Shown: piece after piece, positions 46,464-56,352 of the stretch
Numbering within the stretch: position 1 is the first letter of the stretch
How the letters are laid out: each line of letters opens with the position of its first letter
DNA from: Virgisporangium aliadipatigenens
GTDB lineage: Bacteria > Actinomycetota > Actinomycetes > Mycobacteriales > Micromonosporaceae
Reading direction: 5' to 3'
Length of the DNA stretch: 64,000 nucleotides
Assembly: GCF_016863615.1 (NCBI RefSeq)
Contig: NZ_BOPF01000004.1
Span: forward strand, 372,001 to 436,000
Program-made: the position numbers and the translations under genes
The notes under the pieces: generated by a model
The model's database searches: none
What the model saw: the letters and a program-made list of their open reading frames with translations, nothing else
What the model was told of the DNA's origin: nothing

Positions 46464-48848
46464 CTACCTCGGCGGAAGAAGACCGGCCTGCCGGGCCCGG
46501 CCGAGCCAGCGCGGCCATTCGGTCAGCATCAGGTCGTAGAGCAGGTCGTCGGGCAGGTTCGCCGGGTCGTTGACGGCGAAGAAGGCGGAGTTGTCGATGA
46601 ACCGCCCGGAGAGGCTGTCCAGGTTCTCCAGGAACGAGAAGTCGCTGCGCTGGCCCTGCGCGTGGAACGCCCGCTGCCGCCCCCGCGCGTCGACCGCACG
46701 CGGCGTGTCCCCGATGGCCATGAACTGCCAGAACACCGGCTCGAACCCGCTGTGGCGCAGCTGGTCGACGGCCACGCTCTGGTCGTAGGTGGCCCCGTCG
46801 GTCAGGAACATCACGTACACCGGCTGCGGCGCCCCGAACGGCTGCTGCCGCGGCCCCTCGAACCCGAAGAAGTGCCGGCGCACGAGCCGCATCGCGGAGC
46901 CGTACATCGTGCCGCCCTCCAGCGGGTGCTGGCGCAGCGCCTGGGACAGGAACATCCCGGCGTTGTGCAGGCCGAGCTGGCCGGCCGGGTAGGCGTTCGC
47001 GCCGTACAGGAAGACGTCGACCTGCTCGGAGTCGGCGATGCGCAGCGCGAGGGCGAGAACCCGTTCGGCCACCCCCTGCACCTTCCCGGAACGGTAGAGC
47101 CCGCTCATCGACGCGGAGATGTCGAGGCAGAGCGCGACCCGTGCGGGTTGGCCGCCGAGGCCGCGCTTGTCCAGCCCGACGGCCGCCCGGCGGGAGAGTG
47201 CGAGCAGGTGCGGGGCCTGGGCGGCACGCTGTTCCATCCGGGCGAGCTGTTGCTGCTTGGCCGGATGGATCGGCACCGGGATGTGGTGCGTCTGGGTGGG
47301 CATGGCCCGCGTGGGATTCGGGGCGGGCGGATAGCCGCCGGCCGGGTTCTGCACGGGCATGGTGCGGGTGGGCGGCAGGTGCGGCGGGCGTTGCTGCTGG
47401 TGCGGCCCGGGCTGGTACGGCGCACCCTGCTGGGGCTGCGGCCCGGGCGGCGGCATGTAGGGCGCCATCGGCGGGGCCGGCGGGGTGGACATGGGCGCGG
47501 CCGACACCGGTGCCGACATCGGCGGTCCGCTGGCGGGCGGCGCACTGTACGGCGGCGAACTGGCCGGCGGCCCGCTCGCCGGCGGCGCGCTCGCGGGGAA
47601 GTCCGGCTCCTGCGGGTTGTAGTACGGATGCGGCGTGACCGACGGCAACGTGTAACTCGGACTAGGCCCGCCAGCCGCCCCCGACGCCCCCGCCGGAGCT
47701 GATGCCCCCGCCGGGCCCGAGACCCCTGAGGACCCCGACGGTCCGGAGGCCGCCGATGATCCGCCGCCCGCCGAGGCCGGGGAGGCCCCGCCGCCCGCGG
47801 AAGGCCCACCCGCCCCCGAGGGCAACGTAAACCCACCGCCCGCCGACGAAGACGCGGACGCCGACCCGGACGCAGGCTCCGCCTCACGCCGCGCATGCCG
47901 CCCCCCACCGACCGACGCCGACCCGGAAACGGAAGCGGACCCGGTGACCGACGCCGACCCGGAGACGGGACCGGGCCGCGAGGAGGAGGCAGAGGAGGAA
48001 GACGTCGATGAGGAAGGCGGCGAGGAGGAGGGCGGCGCCAACGGCGAGGACCCCGACGGCCCGTCGGACGGCATCGTGAAACTCGGCCCCGCCCCACCCC
48101 CGCTCTGCGGCACGTCCCAGATGGCCGCACCGCCCGCCGGGTCCCAGTCGCCCGGCGGCTCCCACTCCTCCTCGTCGTCGCCGTCGAGGTCCACCGGCGG
48201 CGGCGCCAGCGGCGCGCCCGGCACCGGAGGCGGCGGCAGTTCGCCCAGGTCGGGGATCTCGTCCGGCGCGAGGGCGGTCTGCGGCGGGGCCGTACCGGTG
48301 GCCGGGGAGGCGGGCGCGGTGACCGGTGCCGGCGGGGTCTCGTCCTCCTCGACCCCGACGCCGTGCGTGGTGGCCAGCCCGTGCAGCCCGTTGTCGAACC
48401 CCTGCCCGACCGCCCGCAGCTTCCACTGGTCGCCGCGCCGGTACACCTCGCCGAAGAGGAACGCCGTCTCCGTGGTGGCGTCGGTGATGTCGAACCGCGC
48501 GAGTTCGGCGCCGTTGCTGTCGTCGAGGATGCGCAGGTGCAACCCCGGCACCGCGCTGAACGGCCCCCCGTCGGCGGAGCCGCCGATCATCACCCGCTGT
48601 ACGTCGTCGGGCACGGCGCGCGTGTCGACTATCACGGTGTCCGCGGTCGTGAGCTTCACCGCACCGCTGTCGTGGGCCGGCTGGTTGTAGAAGACGAAGT
48701 CGTCGTCGCTGCGCACGCGGTGGTTCTCGCCCAGCAAAAGCGCGGAAACGTCCACGTCCGGCACGCCCGCGCCGCTCTCGAAGCCGATCACCGCCCGGAC
48801 GGTGCGCGCCATGAGCGGGATGTTCTGCCCCTTGCTGAGCCGCGTCAT
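46464..48848 (-). CDS. TerD domain - low-complexity linker - VWA domain protein
   Basis: A 794-residue fusion. Residues 1-180 are a TerD (tellurium/stress) domain: [10 protein letters not shown] start, [48 protein letters not shown] ~380-residue linker of Ala/Ser/Gly then Pro runs follows, certainly disordered. Residues ~560-794 are a VWA domain with MIDAS motif DISASMS and GGTMYGSAM and [10 protein letters not shown] for the other metal-site loops. Such TerD/VWA proteins bind Ca2+ and act in stress-linked phage or metal responses. No other ter gene is in view. The ATG at 48848 is the start of the TerD domain; the long upstream frame is antisense to ndh. Confidence 0.88.
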   Translation of the reverse strand: MTRLSKGQNIPLMARTVRAVIGFESGAGVPDVDVSALLLGENHRVRSDDDFVFYNQPAHDSGAVKLTTADTVIVDTRAVPDDVQRVMIGGSADGGPFSAVPGLHLRILDDSNGAELARFDITDATTETAFLFGEVYRRGDQWKLRAVGQGFDNGLHGLATTHGVGVEEDETPPAPVTAPASPATGTAPPQTALAPDEIPDLGELPPPPVPGAPLAPPPVDLDGDDEEEWEPPGDWDPAGGAAIWDVPQSGGGAGPSFTMPSDGPSGSSPLAPPSSSPPSSSTSSSSASSSRPGPVSGSASVTGSASVSGSASVGGGRHARREAEPASGSASASSSAGGGFTLPSGAGGPSAGGGASPASAGGGSSAASGPSGSSGVSGPAGASAPAGASGAAGGPSPSYTLPSVTPHPYYNPQEPDFPASAPPASGPPASSPPYSAPPASGPPMSAPVSAAPMSTPPAPPMAPYMPPPGPQPQQGAPYQPGPHQQQRPPHLPPTRTMPVQNPAGGYPPAPNPTRAMPTQTHHIPVPIHPAKQQQLARMEQRAAQAPHLLALSRRAAVGLDKRGLGGQPARVALCLDISASMSGLYRSGKVQGVAERVLALALRIADSEQVDVFLYGANAYPAGQLGLHNAGMFLSQALRQHPLEGGTMYGSAMRLVRRHFFGFEGPRQQPFGAPQPVYVMFLTDGATYDQSVAVDQLRHSGFEPVFWQFMAIGDTPRAVDARGRQRAFHAQGQRSDFSFLENLDSLSGRFIDNSAFFAVNDPANLPDDLLYDLMLTEWPRWLGRARQAGLLPPR

Positions 48849-48929
48849 GGGTTCAAACTTACTGAGACGCCCATGACATTCGTGGGACGTGGTCGCGATC
48901 ACGCCTCCCACCGCCGTGAACATGGCCCC

Positions 48930-50282
48930 GTGAGCAAGCAACGCATTCTCGTGGTCGGAGCCGGGCACGTCGGCCTGTACGCCGCACTTCGCCTGACCAA
49001 GAAGATCAAGTCTCACGAGGCCGAGGTGACGGTTGTCGATCCGCAGCCGCACATGACGTACCAGCCGTTCCTGCCGGAGGCATCGGCGGGCAACATCTCC
49101 CCGCGGCACTCCGTCGTGCCGCTCCGTCGCGAGTTGAAGAAGGCGAACGTTCTCGCCGGCGAGGTCACGAGGATCGAGCACGCCCGCAAGGTGGCGACCG
49201 TGCAGCCGATCGTCGGGCCGGCGCGCGAGGTGCCGTACGACCACATCGTCGTGGTGCCGGGCAGCGTGTCCCGGACCCTGCCGATCCCGGGCCTGCGCGA
49301 GCACGCCGTCGGCTTCAAGACCATCGGCGAGGCCATCTACCTGCGTAACCACGTTCTCGAGCGGCTCGACGTGGCAGCGGCCACGACGGACCCGGACGTG
49401 CGCCGCAACGCCCTCACGTTCGTCTTCGTGGGTGGCGGCTATGCCGGCATCGAGGCGCTGGCCGAGATGGAGGACATGGCGCACGACGCGCTGCGCTACT
49501 ACCCGGAGCTGAAGCACTCGGACATGCGCTGGGTGCTGGTCGAGGCGACCCGCCGGGTCCTGCCCGAGGTCGACCCCGACATGGGGGCCTACACGGTCCA
49601 GGTGCTGCTCAAGCGGAACATGGACATCCGTCTCGATACCCGCCTGGAGTCCTGTGTGGACGGTCTGGTGCGGCTGTCCGACGGCGACGAGTTCAAGGCG
49701 GACACGATCGTGTGGACCGCCGGCGTGAAGCCGAGCCCGATGCTCAACCAGACCGACCTGCCCCGGGACGAACGCGGCCGGCTCACCTGCGACGCGCAGC
49801 TGCACATCGTCGGCCCGGACGGCGCGATCGTCGAGGGCGCGTGGAGCGCGGGCGACTGCTCGGCGGTGCCGGACCTCACGTCGGAGACGCCGGGTGCGCT
49901 CTGCTCGCCGAGCGCGCAGCACGCCGTCCGGCAGGCGGCCCGGATGGCCGACAACATCGTGGCCACCATTCGCGGTCGCCGGGGCAAGGATTACGCGCAC
50001 AAGCACGTCGGTTCGGTCGCCAGCCTGGGCCTGCACAAGGGCGTCGCGCAGGTGTACGGGATCAAGCTGACCGGCATCCTCGCCTGGCTGATGCACCGCA
50101 CGTACCACATGAGCCGGATCCCGAGCTTCAACCGCAAGGTGCGCGTGGTGGTGGACTGGACGCTGGCGCTGTTCCTGCGGCGCGAGGTGGTGTCGCTCGG
50201 TGGCCTGCACCGCCCGCACGACCCCTTCACCGAGGTCACGCCGTCGATTCCCGCCGAGCCCCGGGAAGAGCTGAAAATCTAA
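48930..50282 (+). CDS. Type II NADH dehydrogenase (NDH-2)
   Basis: A 450-residue flavoprotein that passes electrons from NADH to menaquinone without pumping protons, at the inner face of the membrane. The FAD loop [15 protein letters not shown] is at residues 7-21, [14 protein letters not shown] at about 44-57, the NADH loop [14 protein letters not shown] near 170, and [11 protein letters not shown] near 310 binds FAD again. The C-terminal part has amphipathic membrane-binding helices. GTG 48930 is assigned because the FAD strand starts there. Divergent from the TerD-VWA gene. Confidence 0.94.
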   Translation: MSKQRILVVGAGHVGLYAALRLTKKIKSHEAEVTVVDPQPHMTYQPFLPEASAGNISPRHSVVPLRRELKKANVLAGEVTRIEHARKVATVQPIVGPAREVPYDHIVVVPGSVSRTLPIPGLREHAVGFKTIGEAIYLRNHVLERLDVAAATTDPDVRRNALTFVFVGGGYAGIEALAEMEDMAHDALRYYPELKHSDMRWVLVEATRRVLPEVDPDMGAYTVQVLLKRNMDIRLDTRLESCVDGLVRLSDGDEFKADTIVWTAGVKPSPMLNQTDLPRDERGRLTCDAQLHIVGPDGAIVEGAWSAGDCSAVPDLTSETPGALCSPSAQHAVRQAARMADNIVATIRGRRGKDYAHKHVGSVASLGLHKGVAQVYGIKLTGILAWLMHRTYHMSRIPSFNRKVRVVVDWTLALFLRREVVSLGGLHRPHDPFTEVTPSIPAEPREELKI

Positions 50283-50292
50283 CTGCCTCATT

Positions 50293-50322
50293 GCGACGGT
50301 CCGCCGTGGTGCGGACCGTCGC
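50293..50322 (+). terminator. Terminator after the NDH-2 gene
   Basis: An 11-bp perfect stem GCGACGGTCCG/CGGACCGTCGC with an 8-base loop, ten bases after the stop codon. Confidence 0.75.
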
Positions 50323-51056
50323 TCCCGCCGAGCCCGCTCCGGGTCGCTCCGCCTTCGGCGTGATCGACCGCTCCGCTTGCCGGGTCCGCGTCCAGCCGCT
50401 ACATCACCGCCCGCCCGAGCGCCTTGACGCCGTACGGGTGTGAGTTCACTGGGACGTGTGTGAGCCCAGTGCTGTTGTTTTTACTTGAGCTCAGTGAGTT
50501 CACACCCGTTCGGCCGCGCTCAAAGCTCGCGCTATCCGGTCCGGGTTCGCGCACACCGGGATTGCACGTCAAAAGGGCGACTTAAGCTGCCGGAGTCCCC
50601 ACCGCCGACAGGCCCGGCTGCTCATGGCCGCAAACGTAATGATGCGAAAAGGTTTGCGGGCTGTGCCCGGCCGACCGGCATCCCTGAAACTACGCAATGT
50701 GATCGGCTCTGCCTCGGTCCGGGACTTGACGGTGTTCCTTGTCGACGCCATATTTGCGTAGGAATCATCATGATCACCGATCAGTTCACACCCGCACCAT
50801 TGATCGTTCGCCTCCGGCGGTCACGTCAAACATCCAGCTCAGAACGCCGCGAATCGACCGTGCAACGGCCCTGCTCCTGGCCCGGACCGACACTGGGTTC
50901 GCCGAGAATGCAGATACTGACGACGATCGCGGACACGGACGCACCGAACGCTGTGTGTCACCTTCTGTCACGGCAGGCGATCGTCCGCGAGAACCGGGGA
51001 TGACCTGATCCGACGTGGTGCGAGATCACCGCGCCATATCGAGAGAGGGCGACCGA
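50323..51056. other. Long intergenic region without a convincing gene
   Basis: About 730 bases between ndh and the TAP-type peptidase, less GC-rich than the surroundings. No frame shows family-like protein text or a good ribosome site. It contains the TGAGNYCA cluster (50434-50509), a hairpin CCGCAAAC/GTTTGCGG at 50628-50659, and several A/T-rich runs. It may carry promoter, small RNA or decayed mobile DNA. Confidence 0.5.
50434..50509. promoter_or_regulatory. Cluster of four TGAGNYCA motifs inside an 18-bp inverted repeat
   Basis: TGAGTTCA at 50441, TGAGCCCA at 50461, TGAGCTCA at 50486 and TGAGTTCA at 50495. The outer 18 bases (50434-50451, starting ACGGGTGTGA) are inverted at 50492-50509 with two mismatches, around a T-rich centre. 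The layout suggests a multi-site operator or a structured RNA; which one is unknown. Confidence 0.4.
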
Positions 51057-52793
51057 ATGGCTTCATCGAAGAGAAAGAAGTGGCAGACCTTACTCCCTGC
51101 TGCGGCAATCGGTGTCGTATTCGCGGCAGTGCTGGCGGTGATTCCCGTGGCGAACGCGGAGACGGCTGCCCGCGCCGACCGAACGAGCGGGGTGGAAAAG
51201 GCCCGGGTCGATTCCGTGCCCACGCCGGTGTTGCGGTGGAAGCCGTGCAGGGAGTCCGCCGAATGTGCGACCGTGGCGCTGCCGCTCGACTACGACCAGC
51301 CACGCGCCGCGACCGTGGATGTCGCGGTCCTGCGGGTCAAGGCCAAGGACCAGAAGCGCCGGATCGGCAGCCTCTTCGTCAATCCTGGCGGCCCCAGCCT
51401 GCCGGCCACCGATTTCGCGTTGGAGATGTCCGAGTCCCTGAGCGCCGAGGTGCGTGACCGCTTCGACATCGTCGGTTTCGACCCGCGCGGCGTCGGCGCG
51501 AGCACGAAGGTCCAGTGTTTCCCCTCGGCCGAGCAGCAGGCCGAAGTGCTCGACGGTCTCCTGGCGACCGTCTTCCCGGTCGGACCCGTGGAGGAGAAGG
51601 CCACCGTGCAGGGCGCGAAGGCGTACGGGAAAGCGTGTTCGACCACCGGCAAGCCGCTCGCCGGCGCCATGTCGACGGCTGAGGTGGCCCGCGACATGGA
51701 GGTGCTGCGCCGCGCGGTCGGTGACCCGAAGCTGAACTATCTGGGCCGCAGCTACGGCAGCGTGCTGGGGCAGTTCTACGCCAACATGTTCCCGGAACGA
51801 TTCAGGATCATGGCTCTCGAAGGAGTTCTCGATCCGCAGGCCTGGGTGGGCAGCAACACCGACCAGAGCCTCCGGGAGCGGCTGCGTGCGGGTGAGGCCA
51901 CCCACCGCTCGCTGTCCGAACTCCTCACGCGTTGCGCCCAGGTCGGCGGGACGCACTGCGCGTTGGCGGCCCGGAACCCGGCGAAGAGGTTCGACACGAC
52001 CGCGAACCGGTTGCGGGCCGGACCGCTCGAACTCGCCGGCAAGAACGGAACCCGCACGTTCACGTACGCGGAATTCATCAACATGATCATCGACGCACTT
52101 CTCGCCGAGGACGTCTCCGACACCACCAGCCTGGTGGCCGATGTCGAGACGGCGGTCGCCGGCGGTTCGGCCGAGGCGCTCCTCCGGCGACTCGAGTCCG
52201 CTGAGACCGCCGCGGGTGACGAGGGCGCGGAAGTCGAGTACGACCACGGGTTCGACGCCTTCAGTTCGGTACTCTGCACCGACGCTCTGCACCTGAAGGA
52301 CGCCGAAGCGTACGCCGCCTCGGCCAAGCGCGCGGAGCGGACGGCCCCGCACTTCGGACTGCTCTGGGCCTGGAACGAGCCGCACTGCGCCCGCAGCACC
52401 TGGACCGTGCGCGACGCGGACGCCTACACCGGCCCGTTCGACCGCAGGACCGCCGCTCCGGTGCTCTTCGTGGGCTCGAAGTTCGACCCGCTGACGAATT
52501 TCGACGGGGTCGTGGCGGCGAGCCGGCGGCTGCCGAACTCCGGCCTGCTCTCCACCAACCAGTGGAGCCACGCCGCCTACGGCACCGGGCAGTGCGTGAC
52601 CACGGCTGTCGATCGCTACCTGCTGACCGGCAAGCTGCCGCCCAAGGGCAAGGTCTGCGCCGACGGGCCGCAACCCTTCACCGAACCGCTGGCCGCTACG
52701 GGCACGTCGGCCGGAGAACGGGGTGCGACCGGTCCGGCCACGTCGGATCCGCGGCGGAAGTCGCTCCTCCCGCGCGTCATGCGAGCCGGCTGA
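51057..52793 (+). CDS. Secreted alpha/beta hydrolase, tripeptidyl aminopeptidase (TAP) type
   Basis: A 578-residue exported peptidase of the SlpD/E-TAP group. Signal peptide: KRKKWQ, a hydrophobic core, and VANAETA as cleavage area near 34. The nucleophile Ser is in GRSYGSVLG near residue 231, the acid in VGSKFDPLTNF near 476 and His in WSHAAYG near 505. A TAP-like C-terminal segment with Cys (GQCVTTAVDRYLLTGKLP) follows. ATG 51057 has GAGAGAGGG upstream. It would remove N-terminal tripeptides from extracellular substrates. The tail beyond 540 is disordered. Confidence 0.87.
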   Translation: MASSKRKKWQTLLPAAAIGVVFAAVLAVIPVANAETAARADRTSGVEKARVDSVPTPVLRWKPCRESAECATVALPLDYDQPRAATVDVAVLRVKAKDQKRRIGSLFVNPGGPSLPATDFALEMSESLSAEVRDRFDIVGFDPRGVGASTKVQCFPSAEQQAEVLDGLLATVFPVGPVEEKATVQGAKAYGKACSTTGKPLAGAMSTAEVARDMEVLRRAVGDPKLNYLGRSYGSVLGQFYANMFPERFRIMALEGVLDPQAWVGSNTDQSLRERLRAGEATHRSLSELLTRCAQVGGTHCALAARNPAKRFDTTANRLRAGPLELAGKNGTRTFTYAEFINMIIDALLAEDVSDTTSLVADVETAVAGGSAEALLRRLESAETAAGDEGAEVEYDHGFDAFSSVLCTDALHLKDAEAYAASAKRAERTAPHFGLLWAWNEPHCARSTWTVRDADAYTGPFDRRTAAPVLFVGSKFDPLTNFDGVVAASRRLPNSGLLSTNQWSHAAYGTGQCVTTAVDRYLLTGKLPPKGKVCADGPQPFTEPLAATGTSAGERGATGPATSDPRRKSLLPRVMRAG

Positions 52794-52862
52794 CACGCGG
52801 CGCGGGCGCCGCGTCGCACCGCCCTCGCCGTGGGGCCCGCGTCCGGCGGCAGCCGCGCGCTG

Positions 52863-54749
52863 CTACACCGGCCAGACGTCGACGTCGGCGATCGACTGCC
52901 CGGGACCGAAGAGCGCGTTCATCGTGGTGCGCAGCGGCTCCCGGTGCGGGCGGTCGGCGAGGACGAAGCAGCGGGCGTTCCAGTAGAGGGCGTCGGCGAT
53001 CGCCGCGGACCGCTCGGTGTCGCCGACGACCGGGACCTCACCGGTCTCCGCGACGCGCGCGAGCAGCTGCGACGTCGGCCGGGGGAACGTGCCGAGCGAG
53101 GCCTCGCCGCCCGGCCCGTAGGGCCCGATGAAGGATCCCTGCGGGAGCGCGAAGCCGGTCCCGGCGGCCGTCGCCCAGCGCATGCTCTCCGGCCGGCGCG
53201 GCTCCGGCAGCGGCACCGGCACCAGCACGCCCCCGCCGCTGCCCGCGCAGCCGCGCCACCAGCCCTGGGTGAAGTAGCGCGGCACCGGCGGCCGTTCGAC
53301 GGTCCGCATGGGCACCGGCGCGATCGGCGCCAACGCGCACGCCACCGCGAACGGCACCACCAGCCGCGTCCACCCGGCCTGCACGCGCAGCGCCTGGTCG
53401 ACCGCGAGCGTGACGAGCGCCGCGAACATCGGCACCGCCGCGAGCGCCAGCCGTCCGGGCAGCGCCGCGGAGATCACGGGCAGGCCGTCGACCAGCGCGT
53501 ACGGCAGCGGGACGTCGGTCTGTTCGCCGTCGAGAACGAGTCGTGGGCCGAGCGCGAGCACCAGCAGCCCCGCGCCGGCCGTGGACGCCGCGATCACCAC
53601 CGGCCGCCGCAGCAGCCACAGCGTGGCGCCGAGGATCACCAGCAGCAGTGGCACCCCGAAGTAGCCGTTCAGCTCGGCGACGTCGGGGGAGTAGGCGGCC
53701 GCGGCGGCGTCGCCGGCGAGCGACACGGGGGAGATCTCGACGAGTGCGGCGGCGTCGAGGCTGTACCGGTAGCTCGGGTACGGCCCGCCGTGCACCGCCT
53801 GCGGCCCGCCGAACATCACCCACAGCGGGTACGCCAGCAGCAGCGCCGTGATCCCGCCCGCGAACGCGAAGCCCTGTCCGATGTCCGGCAGCCGTTCCCG
53901 CAAAGCGGCCCGGTCGGCGAGCCAGAACACCACCAGGAACAGCGTCCCGCCCACGGCCGTCAGGTAGAGCACCTCCGGCCCGAGGTGGAACTGGAGCGTG
54001 ACCAGGAACCCGAGCAGCGCCGCCGTCAGCAGCAGTTGCCGCCGGTCGGACGTCTGGCAGATCCGCACGACGCACCACACCATCGCCGGCACCAGCCACT
54101 GCGCCGTGATGTGCGGGTGCCCGTACGACTGCGCGATCATCCCGGGCGCGAACCCGGCGAGCGCCGCCCCGAACGCCGCGGCCGCCCGGTGCCGCCCCCA
54201 GGTGCGGGCGAAGAGCAGGTACCAGCCGATCGCCGTGGCGGCCAGGTTGCCCGCGGTCGCCACGGCGAAGCTGACCGCCGCCCCGAACGCCAGCGTCACC
54301 GGCCCCAGCAGGACGCCGAGCAGGATGACCGAGGCGTTGCTCAGCAGGTTCACCCCGTCGGGGGCATTGAGCCGCTCCGTGACCAGGGAGAAGTCGCCGG
54401 AATACACCCGTGCGCCGTACGAGAGGAACCACTCGGCGAGGATCTGGTCGTCGGCGCCGGCCGCCAGCGCGTGGGTCCGCGGACCGGCCCACAGCCCCTT
54501 GGTGATCAGCAGCGCCACCAGGCAGAACGCCGCACCCGCCGCGGTGTCGACCAGCGCCGGCCGTACCAGCGGCGCCGGTGCCGACGCCTCCTCGGACGGC
54601 TTCTGCGGCGGAGGAAGGGCCGGTCCGATGATCCTCGACGGGCGGTCGGTTCCGATGAGTGCGACGATCTTTGCGGTGGCCGACTGGCGCCGCTGGGACG
54701 GGATCTCCGCCGTTTCCTCCCGGTCGTCCGGGGGAGTCGCGCTCGTCAC
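52863..54749 (-). CDS. Large polytopic membrane protein, possible GT-C-type glycosyltransferase
   Basis: A 628-residue protein: a ~75-residue cytoplasmic N-terminus, about eleven TM helices and an extracytoplasmic C-terminal domain of ~150 residues with WWRGCAGSGGG. Acidic residues in the first outer loop (ADDQILAEWFLSYGARVY) match the place of the catalytic Asp in GT-C glycosyltransferases, and such proteins of unknown function are common in actinobacteria. The acceptor is unknown. GTG 54749 is chosen; starts further upstream run toward the tRNA gene and lack a ribosome site. Confidence 0.7.
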   Translation of the reverse strand: MTSATPPDDREETAEIPSQRRQSATAKIVALIGTDRPSRIIGPALPPPQKPSEEASAPAPLVRPALVDTAAGAAFCLVALLITKGLWAGPRTHALAAGADDQILAEWFLSYGARVYSGDFSLVTERLNAPDGVNLLSNASVILLGVLLGPVTLAFGAAVSFAVATAGNLAATAIGWYLLFARTWGRHRAAAAFGAALAGFAPGMIAQSYGHPHITAQWLVPAMVWCVVRICQTSDRRQLLLTAALLGFLVTLQFHLGPEVLYLTAVGGTLFLVVFWLADRAALRERLPDIGQGFAFAGGITALLLAYPLWVMFGGPQAVHGGPYPSYRYSLDAAALVEISPVSLAGDAAAAAYSPDVAELNGYFGVPLLLVILGATLWLLRRPVVIAASTAGAGLLVLALGPRLVLDGEQTDVPLPYALVDGLPVISAALPGRLALAAVPMFAALVTLAVDQALRVQAGWTRLVVPFAVACALAPIAPVPMRTVERPPVPRYFTQGWWRGCAGSGGGVLVPVPLPEPRRPESMRWATAAGTGFALPQGSFIGPYGPGGEASLGTFPRPTSQLLARVAETGEVPVVGDTERSAAIADALYWNARCFVLADRPHREPLRTTMNALFGPGQSIADVDVWPV

Positions 54750-54849
54750 GTGCCCGACCCTACTGCCGTCCGGTCGGCCGGTACGGCTCCAACCGGCCAC
54801 CCGATACGGTGATCGCCGCTTTTTGCGACGATGCCGAGGACACACCCCT

Positions 54850-54930
54850 GCCCGGGTGGTGGAAAGGCAGACACGGCCGCCTTAAAAGCGGCTGCCGAGA
54901 GGCGTGCGGGTTCGAGTCCCGCCCCGGGCA
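54850..54930 (+). tRNA. tRNA-Leu (anticodon UAA)
   Basis: A class II tRNA of 81 bases without encoded CCA. The acceptor stem GCCCGGG/CCCGGGC is complete with discriminator A; the anticodon loop CTTAAAA between GCCGC and GCGGC gives TAA; the long variable arm (TGCCGAGAGGCGT) and the T-loop GGTTCGAGTCC are present. TTA is a rare codon in high-GC actinobacteria, so this corresponds to the bldA type tRNA, which in Streptomyces controls developmental genes. Confidence 0.95.
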
Positions 54931-55006
54931 CATCAGTTTCCCACCCCGTCCCCGCGGGAATGAGCAGTAGGTCAAGTACCAGCTGTTCTCCATGGGGAGG
55001 CGGAAC

Positions 55007-55849
55007 GTGCAGAGTTCCAACCCGGTGCTCAACCGCCTCGGCGACGCGGCAGCCCGCGAGCGCGGTGGCGGTTCCCAGGGGCAGTGGGCCCCGCCCGGAC
55101 AGAATCCTTTCCAGAATCAATACGGTCAGCAGTACGACCAGGTTCCGCAGTACCAGCAGCAGGCACCCGGCCGGGTGATGACCCTGGACGACGTCGTCGT
55201 CCGGACGATCATGCTGCTGGCGCTCACCGGCATCGCCGGCGCGCTGTCGTGGATCCTCATCCCGCGCGGCAGCGGGGTCGAGTTCCTCGCGATGATCGGC
55301 TCGGTCCTCGCCGGGCTGGTGCTCGGCCTGGTCATCACGTTCGCCCGGGTCACCAATCCGGTGGTGATCGCCGCGTACGCGGTGATCGAGGGCGTCCTGC
55401 TCGGCGTGGTCAGCCGCTTCTACGAGGCCCGCTTCGGCGGCATCGTGATGCAGGCCGTCGCCGGCACGTTCGTGATCTTCTTCGTGATGGCGGGGCTGTA
55501 CAAGGTCGGTGCGATCCGGGCCACGCCGCGGTTCCGCAAGTTCGTGATCGGCGCGTTGATCGCCTTCGTGGTGCTGAGCCTGATCAACTTCGTGGCGTAC
55601 CTGGCGGGCTGGGACATCGGGCTGACCGACGGGGTCGACGGCCCGGTCAGCGGCCTGGCGATCGTGTTCGCCGCCGCCGGTATCCTGATCGGCGCGCTGA
55701 CCTTCATCCTCGACTTCGACCAGGTCGAGCAGAGCGTGCGCGCGGGACTGCCGGAGAAGTACTCCTGGTACTGCGCGTTCGGCCTGCTGGTCGGGCTGAT
55801 CTTCCTGTACTGGCAGGTCCTGCGCATGCTGAGCTACCTGCGCAGGTGA
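55007..55849 (+). CDS. Bax inhibitor-1/YccA family membrane protein
   Basis: A 280-residue protein with a ~55-residue Gln/Pro-rich cytoplasmic N-terminus and seven TM helices. Family landmarks are MTLDDVVVRTIMLL, TNPVVIAAYAVIEGVLLG and the C-terminal FDQVEQSVRAGLPEKYSWYCAFGLL. Family members are pH-sensitive Ca2+ leak channels or quality-control partners. GTG 55007 has GGAGG seven bases upstream; ATG 54992 has no site. 76 bases behind the tRNA. Confidence 0.9.
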   Translation: MQSSNPVLNRLGDAAARERGGGSQGQWAPPGQNPFQNQYGQQYDQVPQYQQQAPGRVMTLDDVVVRTIMLLALTGIAGALSWILIPRGSGVEFLAMIGSVLAGLVLGLVITFARVTNPVVIAAYAVIEGVLLGVVSRFYEARFGGIVMQAVAGTFVIFFVMAGLYKVGAIRATPRFRKFVIGALIAFVVLSLINFVAYLAGWDIGLTDGVDGPVSGLAIVFAAAGILIGALTFILDFDQVEQSVRAGLPEKYSWYCAFGLLVGLIFLYWQVLRMLSYLRR

Positions 55850-55874
55850 CCTGGACCGACCGAACGGGAGCACG

Positions 55875-56186
55875 ATGACCGAGGACGAGTTGGCCCGAGA
55901 GGTACGCCGGCTCGTCGACCGGATCGGACACTGGACGCCGTCCCGATGGGCGGCGTCCGGTGCGTCCGGCGACGGCAGCCGCGCCGACCTGGTACACGCC
56001 CTCACGCAGGCGCTGGCCGACCGGTCGGCCGACGCGGAGGGGCAGCCGCACCGGGCCGTGCCCCGACCGGAGCACGACCCCACACTGGCCGACATGGTGC
56101 GGGTGCTCGCCGCGGACCTGGCGGCAGCGGGCGGCGACGTCACGGCCGCCGCCCGACTGGTCCACGAGACCGGACAGGCCCTCTAG
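55875..56186 (+). CDS. Hypothetical small protein
   Basis: A 103-residue, probably helical cytoplasmic protein (ELAREVRRLVDRIGHWTP, ADLVHALTQALADRSADAE, DMVRVLAADLAAAGGDVT). No family recognised. It starts 25 bases after the BI-1/YccA stop and is probably cotranscribed. Element E2 begins two bases after its stop. Confidence 0.75.
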   Translation: MTEDELAREVRRLVDRIGHWTPSRWAASGASGDGSRADLVHALTQALADRSADAEGQPHRAVPRPEHDPTLADMVRVLAADLAAAGGDVTAAARLVHETGQAL

Positions 56187-56188
56187 GT

Positions 56189-56344
56189 CCTGTCTCGTGT
56201 GTCACGCCGGCCTGCGGCGGACTCAGACGCCGTCTGGCCGCACGCCGGTCACACCCGGATACGACACCGGTATCCGGGCGCGCCCGGCGCACACCCAGCC
56301 GACCCCCGAGCCTCGCCTCGGCTCGACGTGATCCACGAGACAGG
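56189..56344. repeat. Inverted-repeat element E2 (MITE-like), long form
   Basis: A 156-bp element with perfect 11-bp ends CCTGTCTCGTG/CACGAGACAGG. The left part (GCCGGCCTGCGGCGGACTCA) and right part (CGGCTCGACGTGATCCACG) match E1 at 38556-38627, but about 80 extra bases separate them, containing a hairpin CCCGGATAC/GTATCCGGG (56254-56278). No transposase. It lies between convergent genes and may also act as a terminator. Confidence 0.75.
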
Positions 56345-56352
56345 CCCTGGCC

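Noticed and set aside
48849-50291. N-terminal extension of the TerD-VWA frame across the ndh gene
   Set aside because: The TerD domain starts exactly at ATG 48848 and the extension is antisense to a clear NDH-2 gene.
50485-51008. Open frames of 172 and 89 residues in the long intergenic region
   Set aside because: No ribosome site, no family-like text and poor codon bias compared with neighbours.
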